A stretch of 64,000 bases of DNA from Rhodopseudomonas palustris (GTDB lineage Bacteria > Pseudomonadota > Alphaproteobacteria > Rhizobiales > Xanthobacteraceae): the NCBI RefSeq assembly GCF_007005445.1, contig NZ_CP041387.1:4851501-4915500 (forward strand), in the 5' to 3' direction. This document shows, piece after piece, positions 1 to 7,763 of the stretch. Below the pieces are notes generated by a model, which was given only the letters and a program-made list of their open reading frames with translations, had not been told where the DNA came from and did not search any database. Position numbers and translations under genes: made by a program. Numbering within the stretch: position 1 is the stretch's first letter; each line of letters opens with the position of its first letter.

Positions 1-2
1 CC

Positions 3-1748
3 GCCTACGCGCGCGCGACCGATGCCAGCGATGCGGCGGATGCGATCGGCCGCAATCTCGAACTGCTCGATACCGGCGACCGCGCCGCTCTGGCCCGCTC
101 GCTCGGCGACAGCGCCGAATTCACTGGCCGGTTGCCGATCGTGGTCGGTGGCGAGCGCCGCTATTTCGACGTGCGGGCGCTCAAGGTGCCCGGCGGCAGC
201 GCCGGCATTGCGGTCGATGCCACTGAAACCGCCGCGCTCGGTGTCGCGCTGGAGCGCATGGCGGATGCACATCGCCGGACGCTCGATCAGCTTTCGTCCG
301 GTGTCGCAGTGTTCGATGCGCAGCGGCGGCTGAAATTCTACAACGACTCCTATCGCAAACTCTGGGACCTCGACCGCATCTTCCTCGATAGCCATCCCGA
401 CGACTCCACCGTGCTCGACCGGCTGCGCGCCGAGCGCAAGCTGCCGGAGGAGCGTGACTTCAAGGCGTGGAAGAACAAGCTGCACGAAGCCTATCGGGCG
501 GTCGAGGCCGACAAGGACGTCTGGTATCTGCCGGACGGCCGCGCCGTCAGCATCATCACCACGCCCAATCCGGAAGGCGGCGTCACCTATCTGTTCGACG
601 ACGTCACCGAGAGCCTCGACCTCAAGCGCCGCTACGGCGGTCTGATCGACGTCCAACGCGAGACGCTGGACAACCTGTCCGAGGCGGTCGCGGTGTTCGG
701 CTCCAACGGCTGCGCGCAGTTGTTCAATCCGCCGTTCGCGCGGATGTGGAACCTGTCCGCCGAGGCGATGCAGAGCCAGCCGCACATCGAGGCGATCGAG
801 ACGTGGTGCCGGCCGCTGTTCGACGACGACGTGTTCTGGCAGGCGCTGCGCGGCGCCATCACCGGCATCGACGATCGCCGCCATGTGCTGCTCAAGCTCG
901 AGCGCAAGGACGGCAGCGTGCTGGCCTGCAAGACGATGCCGCTGCCCGACGGCGCCACGATGCTGACGTTCCAGGACCTCACCGACACCGAGAACGTCGA
1001 GCGGGCGCTGCGCGAGCGCAACGAAGCGCTGGAGACCGCCGATCGGATCAAGATCGATTTCGTCCACCACGTCTCGTACGAGCTGCGTTCGCCGCTGACC
1101 ACGATCATCGGCTTCGCGCATTTCCTCAGCGATTCCTCGACCGGGCCGCTCACCGACAAGCAAGCCGAGTACGTGAACTACATCACGACCTCGACCAACG
1201 CGCTGATGGCGATCATCAACAACATCCTCGATCTCGCCAGCATCGATGCCGGGGCGATGACGCTCAATCTGGGGCCGATCGACATCCGCAAGGCGATCGA
1301 CGCCGCGGCGGAAGGGATTCAGGATCGACTGGCCCGCGACCAGATCGCGCTGCAGATCGACGTCGATCCGGAGATCGATCGTTTCGTCGGCGACGAGCGG
1401 CGCGTCGTGCAGGTTCTGTACAATCTGCTGGCCAATGCGGTGGACTTCTCGCCGCCGCAGGGGACGGTCCGGTTGACGGTTCGCAGGGGCGAAACCCGGG
1501 TGGCGTTCACCGTCGCAGATGCCGGTCCGGGGATCGCGCCGGCGTTCAAGGACAGGATGTTCGATCTGTTCGAAAGCGACCCGCAGGGCTCGCGGCATCG
1601 CGGCGCAGGCCTCGGATTGTCACTGGTGCGCTCGTTCGTCGAACTGCACGGCGGCAAGGTCGAAGTCGAGTCGACGGTCGGCCGCGGAACCTCGGTGACC
1701 TGCGAGTTTCCGCTCGAGCAGTCCGCCCAACGCCACGCGGCCGAATGA
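3..1748 (+). CDS. divL: DivL-like PAS sensor kinase with Tyr in place of the phospho-acceptor His (5' truncated by window edge)
   Basis: The frame is open from the window edge, so the N-terminus is missing; 581 residues are visible. Two PAS-like segments are followed by a dimerisation helix and a complete HATPase domain (N box LYNLLANAVDF, then DAGPGI and GAGLGLSL). In the H box the usual S-H-E-L-R reads S-Y-E-L-R (codon TAC at 1077-1079), the hallmark of DivL. In Caulobacter, DivL is a membrane-associated regulator of the CckA phosphorelay controlling CtrA and division, and reads DivK rather than acting as an ordinary histidine kinase. The stop overlaps the next start (ATGA). The assignment rests on the Tyr and the PAS architecture; another kinase with a degenerate H box is possible. 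Confidence 0.82.
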   Translation, partial: AYARATDASDAADAIGRNLELLDTGDRAALARSLGDSAEFTGRLPIVVGGERRYFDVRALKVPGGSAGIAVDATETAALGVALERMADAHRRTLDQLSSGVAVFDAQRRLKFYNDSYRKLWDLDRIFLDSHPDDSTVLDRLRAERKLPEERDFKAWKNKLHEAYRAVEADKDVWYLPDGRAVSIITTPNPEGGVTYLFDDVTESLDLKRRYGGLIDVQRETLDNLSEAVAVFGSNGCAQLFNPPFARMWNLSAEAMQSQPHIEAIETWCRPLFDDDVFWQALRGAITGIDDRRHVLLKLERKDGSVLACKTMPLPDGATMLTFQDLTDTENVERALRERNEALETADRIKIDFVHHVSYELRSPLTTIIGFAHFLSDSSTGPLTDKQAEYVNYITTSTNALMAIINNILDLASIDAGAMTLNLGPIDIRKAIDAAAEGIQDRLARDQIALQIDVDPEIDRFVGDERRVVQVLYNLLANAVDFSPPQGTVRLTVRRGETRVAFTVADAGPGIAPAFKDRMFDLFESDPQGSRHRGAGLGLSLVRSFVELHGGKVEVESTVGRGTSVTCEFPLEQSAQRHAAE

Positions 1749-3265
1749 GCGCGGCGGCGACATTCTCAGTCGCGCTGGCCAACGAGGCGGCGACCACGCG
1801 GCTGATGGCCGAGGTCGCGCTGCTGATCGGTCCCGGCGACGTCGTCACCCTGTCGGGCGATCTCGGCGCCGGCAAAACCGCTGCGGCGCGGGCGATGATC
1901 CGCTATCTCGCGGCCGACGACACGCTCGAAGTGCCGAGCCCGACCTTCACGCTGGTTCAGACCTACGATCTGCCGCCTTATCCGCTCCTGCATGCGGATC
2001 TGTATCGGGTCGAGGATCCGTCGGAACTGGAAGAGATCGGCCTGTCGCCGCTGCCGGACGGCACCGTGGCGCTGATCGAATGGCCCGAGCGCGCTGGCGC
2101 GGCGCTGCCGGAAGACCGCATCGACATCGCGCTCAGTCATCGTCCGGCGCTCGGCCCATCGGCGCGCGCGGCGGAAATCACCGGCCACGGCAAGGCCGTG
2201 AAGCAGGTCGAACGGCTCGCCGCGCTGCGCAGCTTCATCGAGACCGCCGGCTATGCCGAGGCCGAGCGTCTGCACATGCCGGGCGATGCCTCGACGCGCT
2301 CCTACGCCCGGCTGCAGCGCGGCACCGAAAGCGTGATTTTGATGAACGCGCCGCGCCGTCCCGATGGGCCGGCGCTGTATGCCGGCAAGAGCTACAGCGC
2401 TGCGGTGCATCTGGCCGAGGACGTCCGGCCGTTCGTCGCGATCGGTCAGGGCCTGCGCGAGCGCGGCTTTTCCGCCCCCGCCATTCATCATGCCGATCTC
2501 GATGCCGGCTTCCTGATCACCGAGGATCTCGGCAGCGTCGGTGTGGTCGAGGGTGATCCGCCGGCGCCGGTGGTGGCTCGCTATCAGGCCGCCACCGACA
2601 TGCTGGCGGCGCTGCATGCCAAGCCGCTCCCTGATCATCTTCCGCTGTCGCCGCGCGAAAGCTACGCGGTGCCGACCTTCGACGAAGACGCCATGATGAT
2701 CGAAGTCGGGCTGCTGCCGGAGTGGTATCTGCCGGATCGCGGCGTGATCCCGACCGAGGCGCTGCGCGCCGAATTCGTCGCGTTGTGGCGCAAGCTGCTG
2801 GCCGACATTGCCCGCGAAGCACGGACCTGGGTGCTGCGCGACTTTCACTCACCCAACCTGATCTGGCTCGGCGACCGCCCCGGCATCGAGCGGGTCGGGA
2901 TCATCGACTTTCAGGATACCGTACTGGGGCCCGCCGCCTACGACGTGGTCTCGTTGCTGCAGGACGCCCGGATCGACGTGCCGGAAGCGGTCGAATTGTC
3001 GCTGCTCGGCCGCTACGTCAAAGCACGGCTGGCGGCCGATTCTGAATTCGACGCTGCCGGCTTTGCGCGGCTGTATGCGGTGATGTCGGCGCAGCGAAAT
3101 ACGCGGCTGCTCGGAACTTTCGCCCGGCTCAACCGGCGGGACGGCAAGCCGCACTACCTGAAGCATCAGCCGCGGGTGTGGGCGTATCTTGCACGCTCGC
3201 TGGCCCATCCGGCGCTCGCCGAGGTCCGGGCCTGGTACCGCGCCCAGGTGCCGCCACCGCTCTGA
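1745..3265 (+). CDS. TsaE-AmgK fusion: t6A-synthesis ATPase joined to an amino-sugar kinase
   Basis: A 506-residue protein with two domains. Residues about 1-150 are TsaE (YjeE), the P-loop ATPase (GDLGAGKT, about 38-45) that works with TsaB/TsaD in tRNA t6A37 formation. Residues from about 155 to the end are an APH-fold kinase of the AmgK type, with catalytic loop RDFHSPNL (about 365) and Mg-binding IIDFQD (about 386). AmgK phosphorylates the anomeric position of MurNAc and GlcNAc in cell-wall recycling. The start chosen is the ATG overlapping the divL stop by 4 nt; the open frame extends further upstream but only antisense-like shadow protein lies there. MurU, the next enzyme of the salvage route, follows two genes on. 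No frame break separates the two domains. Confidence 0.9.
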   Translation: MSAAATFSVALANEAATTRLMAEVALLIGPGDVVTLSGDLGAGKTAAARAMIRYLAADDTLEVPSPTFTLVQTYDLPPYPLLHADLYRVEDPSELEEIGLSPLPDGTVALIEWPERAGAALPEDRIDIALSHRPALGPSARAAEITGHGKAVKQVERLAALRSFIETAGYAEAERLHMPGDASTRSYARLQRGTESVILMNAPRRPDGPALYAGKSYSAAVHLAEDVRPFVAIGQGLRERGFSAPAIHHADLDAGFLITEDLGSVGVVEGDPPAPVVARYQAATDMLAALHAKPLPDHLPLSPRESYAVPTFDEDAMMIEVGLLPEWYLPDRGVIPTEALRAEFVALWRKLLADIAREARTWVLRDFHSPNLIWLGDRPGIERVGIIDFQDTVLGPAAYDVVSLLQDARIDVPEAVELSLLGRYVKARLAADSEFDAAGFARLYAVMSAQRNTRLLGTFARLNRRDGKPHYLKHQPRVWAYLARSLAHPALAEVRAWYRAQVPPPL

Positions 3266-3368
3266 TTCGGCGGATTTCCTTTACGCATCTTTAGAGCCGG
3301 CCCCGTAGTGTTGCGGGGTCGCTGCGGCACGGCCCAGCGGCGCCAAGACCGAACTGCAGGACGATGGA

Positions 3369-3680
3369 ATGGTTGCCGAACGCAATAAGGACGGCCGCGT
3401 CGTGTTCGATCGCGGGTTGCGGGCTCAGATGATGGCGATCGACGGCACCTGGCGCCGTCCCTGTCTGATCGAAGACGTCTCCGAGCTCGGAGCCAAGCTG
3501 ACGATCGAAGGCTCGGTCGAAGGCCTCAATTTGAAGGAATTCTTCCTGCTGCTGTCGTCGACGGGGTTGGCGTATCGGCGCTGCGAGCTGAGCTGGATCA
3601 ATGGCGACCAGATCGGCGTCACCTTCCTGCGTCTCGACAAGAAAAAGAAGCGCCCGGCCGCACAGGTGGAGAACGCCTGA
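3369..3680 (+). CDS. PilZ domain protein, putative c-di-GMP binder
   Basis: A 103-residue single-domain protein. The central part has the PilZ pattern: an Arg-rich N-terminus (RGLRAQMM) and D-V-S-E-L-G-A matching the D/N-x-S-x-x-G motif, followed by beta-strand-like sequence ending in GVTFL. The canonical RxxxR is not clean, so c-di-GMP binding is not certain. It has no transmembrane segment and is presumably cytoplasmic. It lies 103 nt after tsaE-amgK and 148 nt before murU, so it may be a separate unit. Such short PilZ proteins are common in Bradyrhizobium/Rhodopseudomonas; the target is unknown. Confidence 0.75.
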   Translation: MVAERNKDGRVVFDRGLRAQMMAIDGTWRRPCLIEDVSELGAKLTIEGSVEGLNLKEFFLLLSSTGLAYRRCELSWINGDQIGVTFLRLDKKKKRPAAQVENA

Positions 3681-3828
3681 GCCGGCTCGCCGATCGGGCC
3701 GGAACGGACCGCCCGCGTCGTATCGTCGTCATGATCGCAGACTACCCAGTGACCGCCTCCGATAGACCGATCGGGGCAGCGTGATACAATCGATTCGCGC
3801 CGTTTTGGCGCGTTCCGAGTCGGAGAAC

Positions 3829-4551
3829 ATGACGGTTCGTCCCCATAAAGCCATGGTGCTGGCCGCTGGCCTCGGCCTGCGGATGCGCCCGCTCACCGAT
3901 CACATGCCGAAGCCGTTGGTGCGAGTCGCCGGCCGTCCGCTGCTCGACCACGTGCTCGACCGGCTCGCCGAAGTCGGCGTCGCCGAAGCGGTGGTGAACG
4001 TCCACTATCTGCCGGACCAGATCATCGACCACGTTGCGGGACGGCAGAGCCCGCGGGTGATGATTTCCGACGAACGCGGTCAGGTGCTCGGCACCGGCGG
4101 TGCGGTGGTCAAGGCGCTGCCGCTGCTCGGCGATGCGCCGTTCTATCATCTCAACGCCGACACGGTCTGGATCGACGGCGTCCGGCCGAACCTGGCGCGC
4201 CTCGCCGAAGCGTTCGATCCGGTACGGATGGACATCCTGCTGCTGATGGCGCCGACTGCGGCCAGCATCGGCTATGCGGGCAAGGGCGACTTCGCGATGA
4301 GCCCGGACGGCACCCTGCACAAGCGGAAAGAGACCGAGGTGGTGCCGTTCGTCTATGCGGGCGCCGCGATCATGTCGCCGGCGATCTTCCAGGATGCGCC
4401 GCAGGGCGAATTCTCGCTGACCAGGATGTTCGATCGCGCTGCCGAACAACAGCGGCTGTTCGGCCTGCGGCTCGACGGGGTGTGGATGCATGTCGGCACG
4501 CCCGAGGCGGTGACGGCGGCGGAACGGGCGTATCTCGCCAGCGTGGCCTGA
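3829..4551 (+). CDS. murU: Nucleotidyltransferase, probable MurNAc-1-phosphate uridylyltransferase MurU
   Basis: A 240-residue nucleotidyltransferase. The N-terminus AMVLAAGLGLRMRPLT is the G-x-G-x-R-x-x-P-L-T nucleotide signature, followed by KPLVRVAGRPLLDH; the NAD catalytic/metal region (LNADTVW) is near residue 113. MurU makes UDP-MurNAc from MurNAc-1-P, the step after AmgK in the salvage pathway that bypasses de novo (fosfomycin-sensitive) synthesis. The start is the ATG at 3829, where homology begins; an in-frame GTG at 3781 would add 16 unconserved residues. GGAG lies just upstream at 3822-3825, with short spacing. Context (amgK two genes upstream) supports MurU over a generic sugar-1-P nucleotidyltransferase. 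Confidence 0.85.
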   Translation: MTVRPHKAMVLAAGLGLRMRPLTDHMPKPLVRVAGRPLLDHVLDRLAEVGVAEAVVNVHYLPDQIIDHVAGRQSPRVMISDERGQVLGTGGAVVKALPLLGDAPFYHLNADTVWIDGVRPNLARLAEAFDPVRMDILLLMAPTAASIGYAGKGDFAMSPDGTLHKRKETEVVPFVYAGAAIMSPAIFQDAPQGEFSLTRMFDRAAEQQRLFGLRLDGVWMHVGTPEAVTAAERAYLASVA

Positions 4552-4613
4552 GCCCGCCACCTCCTTTCGCCGGATTGGCCGTGTCATGATGGCGCGAGCG
4601 AATCAGGACATCG

Positions 4614-7600
4614 ATGCACGTCTTCAGCGTTCCATCTTCGGCGCCGTTTCTGCGCACGGTCATCGCGGCCCTGGTCGACGGCCGGCTGGTCGACGGCTTC
4701 GAGGCGCGTAGCGCGCCGGAGCGGCTCGCCGACGCCACGCTGTATCTGCCGACCCGCCGCGCCGGCCGGATGGCGCGCGAGATTTTCCTCGACGTGCTCG
4801 GCACCGATGCGGTGTTGCTGCCGCGGATCGTCGCGCTCGGCGATATCGACGAAGACGAGCTGGCGTTTTCGCAGGCCGCATCCGGCCTCGCCGATCTCGA
4901 GATTCCGCCGGCGCTCGACGGGCTGCCGCGCCGGCTGCTGCTGGCGCAACTGATCGCAAGCTGGGCGGCGCGGCTGAAGCCGGACGATCCGGTGCAGGCG
5001 CCGCTGGTGGTCGGCGGACCGGCCTCGGCGCTGGCGCTCGCCGACGATCTGGCGCGGCTGATCGACGACATGTCGACCCGCGGCGTCGATTGGTCGGCGC
5101 TCGGCACGCTGGTGCCCGATGCGTTCGATCGCTACTGGAGCCTGACGCTCGATTTCCTCAAGATCGCCGGCCACACCTGGCCGCAACATCTGAAAGAGAC
5201 CGACCGGATCGAACCGGCGGCTCGCCGCGACCGGCTGATCGACGCCGAGGCGCAGCGGCTGGCGACCCAGCGCAGCGGCCCGGTGATCGCCGCCGGCTCG
5301 ACCGGCTCGATGCCGGCGACCGCGAAGCTGCTCACCGCGATCGCGCGATTGCCGCATGGCGCGGTGGTGCTGCCTGGCCTCGATGTCGATCTCGATGATG
5401 CGGCATGGGATCTGATCGGCGGCAGCCGGGACCGGCAGGGCAAGCTCGTCACACCGCCATCGCCGAACCATCCGCAATACGCCATGCATAGCCTGCTCGA
5501 CCGGATGGGCGTAGGACGTCGGGATGTGCAGCAACTCGGTACGCCCGCTCGGCACGGCCGCGAACTCCTCACCTCCGAGGCGTTGCGGCCGTCATCGGCA
5601 ACCGCCGTATGGCACGATCGGCTGAAGGATGCCGACGTCGATCGCCTGATCGGCGAAGGTACCGGCGGGCTGACGCTGATCGAAGCGCCGAATTCGGAAG
5701 CCGAGGCGCTGGCGATCGCGGTGGTGCTGCGTGAGGCGCGGGAGCAGGGCAAGACCGCCGCGCTGGTCACGCCGGATCGCGCGCTGGCGCGCCGCGTGGT
5801 CGCTGCACTCGGCCGCTGGCATCTTCCGGTCGACGATTCCGGCGGCGACTCGCTGATGGAGACGCAGCCCGGCATTTTTGCGCGGCTTGCGGCCGAGGCT
5901 GCACTTGAAGGCTGCGAGCCGGCGACATTGCTGGCTCTGCTCAAGCATCCGCTGCTCCGGCTCGGCCGCGCTGATCATGGCTGGCGCCGCGCGATCGAAA
6001 CCCTGGAGCTGGCGCTGCTGCGCGGCCCGCGGCCGCCTGCCGGCTGCCACGGGCTCGCCAAGGAGTTCGCAATCTTTCGGATTGAACTCGCCAAGCTGAA
6101 GCGCGGCGAGGCCAGCGCGCTGCATCCGTCCGAGCCGCGCACACGATTGTCGGAGCCGAGCCTCGACGATGCGCAGGCGCTGATCGCGCAGCTCGAGGCC
6201 GCGCTCGCACCGCTGGAGACGTTCGGACCGAGCCCGCTCGATCTGTGCGAGATCGGCGCGCGGCATCGCGACGTCTTGAAGGCGTTGACGGCCGATCACG
6301 ACGGCATCGCCGAAGCCTTCGAAGGCCCGCAAGGTTCGGCACTGCTGCGAGCGTTCGACGATCTCGCCGCGGTCGGGCCGGCGAGCGGCGTGCTGGTCGC
6401 TGCGCGTGACTATGGCGAAGTGTTCGAGACCGCGTTCGGCGATCGCGTCGTCCGCCGTCCCGAACTCGCCGAGGCGCCGATCCGGATCTATGGCCCGCTC
6501 GAAGCCCGTCTGACGCAGCAGGACCGGGTCGTGCTCGGCGGCTTGGTCGAGGGCGTCTGGCCGCCGGCGCCGCGGATCGACCCGTGGCTGAGCCGGCCGA
6601 TGCGGCACGAACTCGGGCTCGATCTGCCGGAGCGCCGCATCGGCCTGTCGGCGCACGACTTCGCGCAGGCGCTCGGCGCCGACGAAGTGTTCATTGCCCA
6701 CGCCGCCAAGGTCGGCGGTGCGCCCGCGGTGGCGTCGCGCTTCCTGCACCGGCTCGAAGCGGTCGCCGGCGAGGATCGCTGGAAGGCGATGAAGGCGCGC
6801 GGGCAGATCTATCTGGATTACACGCACGAACTCGATCGCCCCGAGAGCGTGACGCCGATCGCGCAGCCTGCACCGAGGCCGCCGCGGATCGCGCGGCCGC
6901 TGAAACTGCCGGTCACCGCGATCGAGGATTGGCTGCGCGATCCGTACACGATCTACGCCAAGTACATCCTGCGGCTGTCGCCGCTCGATCCGGTCGACAT
7001 GCCGCTGTCGGGTGCCGATCGCGGCTCGGCGATCCATGCGGCGCTCGGCGAATTCACCGAACGCTATCAGGACGCGCTGCCGGACGATCCGGTGACGGCG
7101 CTGCGCGAGATCGGCCAGAAACACTTCGCGCCGCTGATGGGGCATGCCGAGGCGCGCGCATTGTGGTGGCCGCGCTTCCTGCGGATCGCGACCTGGTTCG
7201 CTACGTGGGAGCAGCAGCGCCGTACCGGCGTTGTACAGGTACAGGCGGAGCGCCGCGGCACGCTGACGATCCCGCTTGGTGGCGAACGCAATTTCGAACT
7301 GTCGGCGCGTGCCGACCGCATCGAACGGCGCGATGACGGCAGCTACGCGATCCTCGACTACAAGACCGGACATCCGCCGACCGGCAAACAAGTGCGGATG
7401 GGGCTGTCGCCGCAGCTTACACTGGAAGCGGCGATTTTGCGCGACGGTGGCTTTGCGGATATTCCGGCGGCCGCCTCGGTGAGCGAGCTCACTTACGTCA
7501 AGCTGAGCGGTAATACGCCGCCGGGTGATGAGCGCGTGCTCGAGCTGAAGATCGAGCGCAAGGACGAACCACAGCACCCCGACGATGCCGCCGATGAAGC

Positions 7601-7763
7601 CCGTGCCAAGCTGGAAGGATTGGTCCGCCGCTTCGAGGACGAGAAGCAGCCCTATCGTTCGCTGGTGCTGTCGATGTGGTCGCAGCGCTACGGCACCTAT
7701 GATGATCTGGCGCGGATCAAGGAATGGTCGGCGGCCGGCGGTCGCGGAGACGCGACGTCATGA
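4614..7763 (+). CDS. addB: Double-strand break repair protein AddB, alphaproteobacterial type
   Basis: A 1049-residue partner of AddA in the RecBCD-like helicase-nuclease that processes DNA ends for RecA. The N-terminal half is a degenerate helicase fold with no clear Walker A. The C-terminal half carries the RecB-type nuclease core (AILDYKTGHPP near residue 915, preceded by an E-rich strand). The Cys residues that in Bacillus AddB hold a 4Fe-4S cluster are not seen: the equivalent of the Cys-Pro-Phe segment reads RDPYTIYAKYILRL and the extreme C-terminus has no Cys. The stop overlaps the addA start by 4 nt (ATGA), implying translational coupling. Confidence 0.93.
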   Translation: MHVFSVPSSAPFLRTVIAALVDGRLVDGFEARSAPERLADATLYLPTRRAGRMAREIFLDVLGTDAVLLPRIVALGDIDEDELAFSQAASGLADLEIPPALDGLPRRLLLAQLIASWAARLKPDDPVQAPLVVGGPASALALADDLARLIDDMSTRGVDWSALGTLVPDAFDRYWSLTLDFLKIAGHTWPQHLKETDRIEPAARRDRLIDAEAQRLATQRSGPVIAAGSTGSMPATAKLLTAIARLPHGAVVLPGLDVDLDDAAWDLIGGSRDRQGKLVTPPSPNHPQYAMHSLLDRMGVGRRDVQQLGTPARHGRELLTSEALRPSSATAVWHDRLKDADVDRLIGEGTGGLTLIEAPNSEAEALAIAVVLREAREQGKTAALVTPDRALARRVVAALGRWHLPVDDSGGDSLMETQPGIFARLAAEAALEGCEPATLLALLKHPLLRLGRADHGWRRAIETLELALLRGPRPPAGCHGLAKEFAIFRIELAKLKRGEASALHPSEPRTRLSEPSLDDAQALIAQLEAALAPLETFGPSPLDLCEIGARHRDVLKALTADHDGIAEAFEGPQGSALLRAFDDLAAVGPASGVLVAARDYGEVFETAFGDRVVRRPELAEAPIRIYGPLEARLTQQDRVVLGGLVEGVWPPAPRIDPWLSRPMRHELGLDLPERRIGLSAHDFAQALGADEVFIAHAAKVGGAPAVASRFLHRLEAVAGEDRWKAMKARGQIYLDYTHELDRPESVTPIAQPAPRPPRIARPLKLPVTAIEDWLRDPYTIYAKYILRLSPLDPVDMPLSGADRGSAIHAALGEFTERYQDALPDDPVTALREIGQKHFAPLMGHAEARALWWPRFLRIATWFATWEQQRRTGVVQVQAERRGTLTIPLGGERNFELSARADRIERRDDGSYAILDYKTGHPPTGKQVRMGLSPQLTLEAAILRDGGFADIPAAASVSELTYVKLSGNTPPGDERVLELKIERKDEPQHPDDAADEARAKLEGLVRRFEDEKQPYRSLVLSMWSQRYGTYDDLARIKEWSAAGGRGDATS

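Noticed and set aside
5592..7577. A 661-codon open frame antisense to addB
   Set aside because: Same shadow effect; low-complexity translation and no start signal, against a convincing AddB on the other strand.
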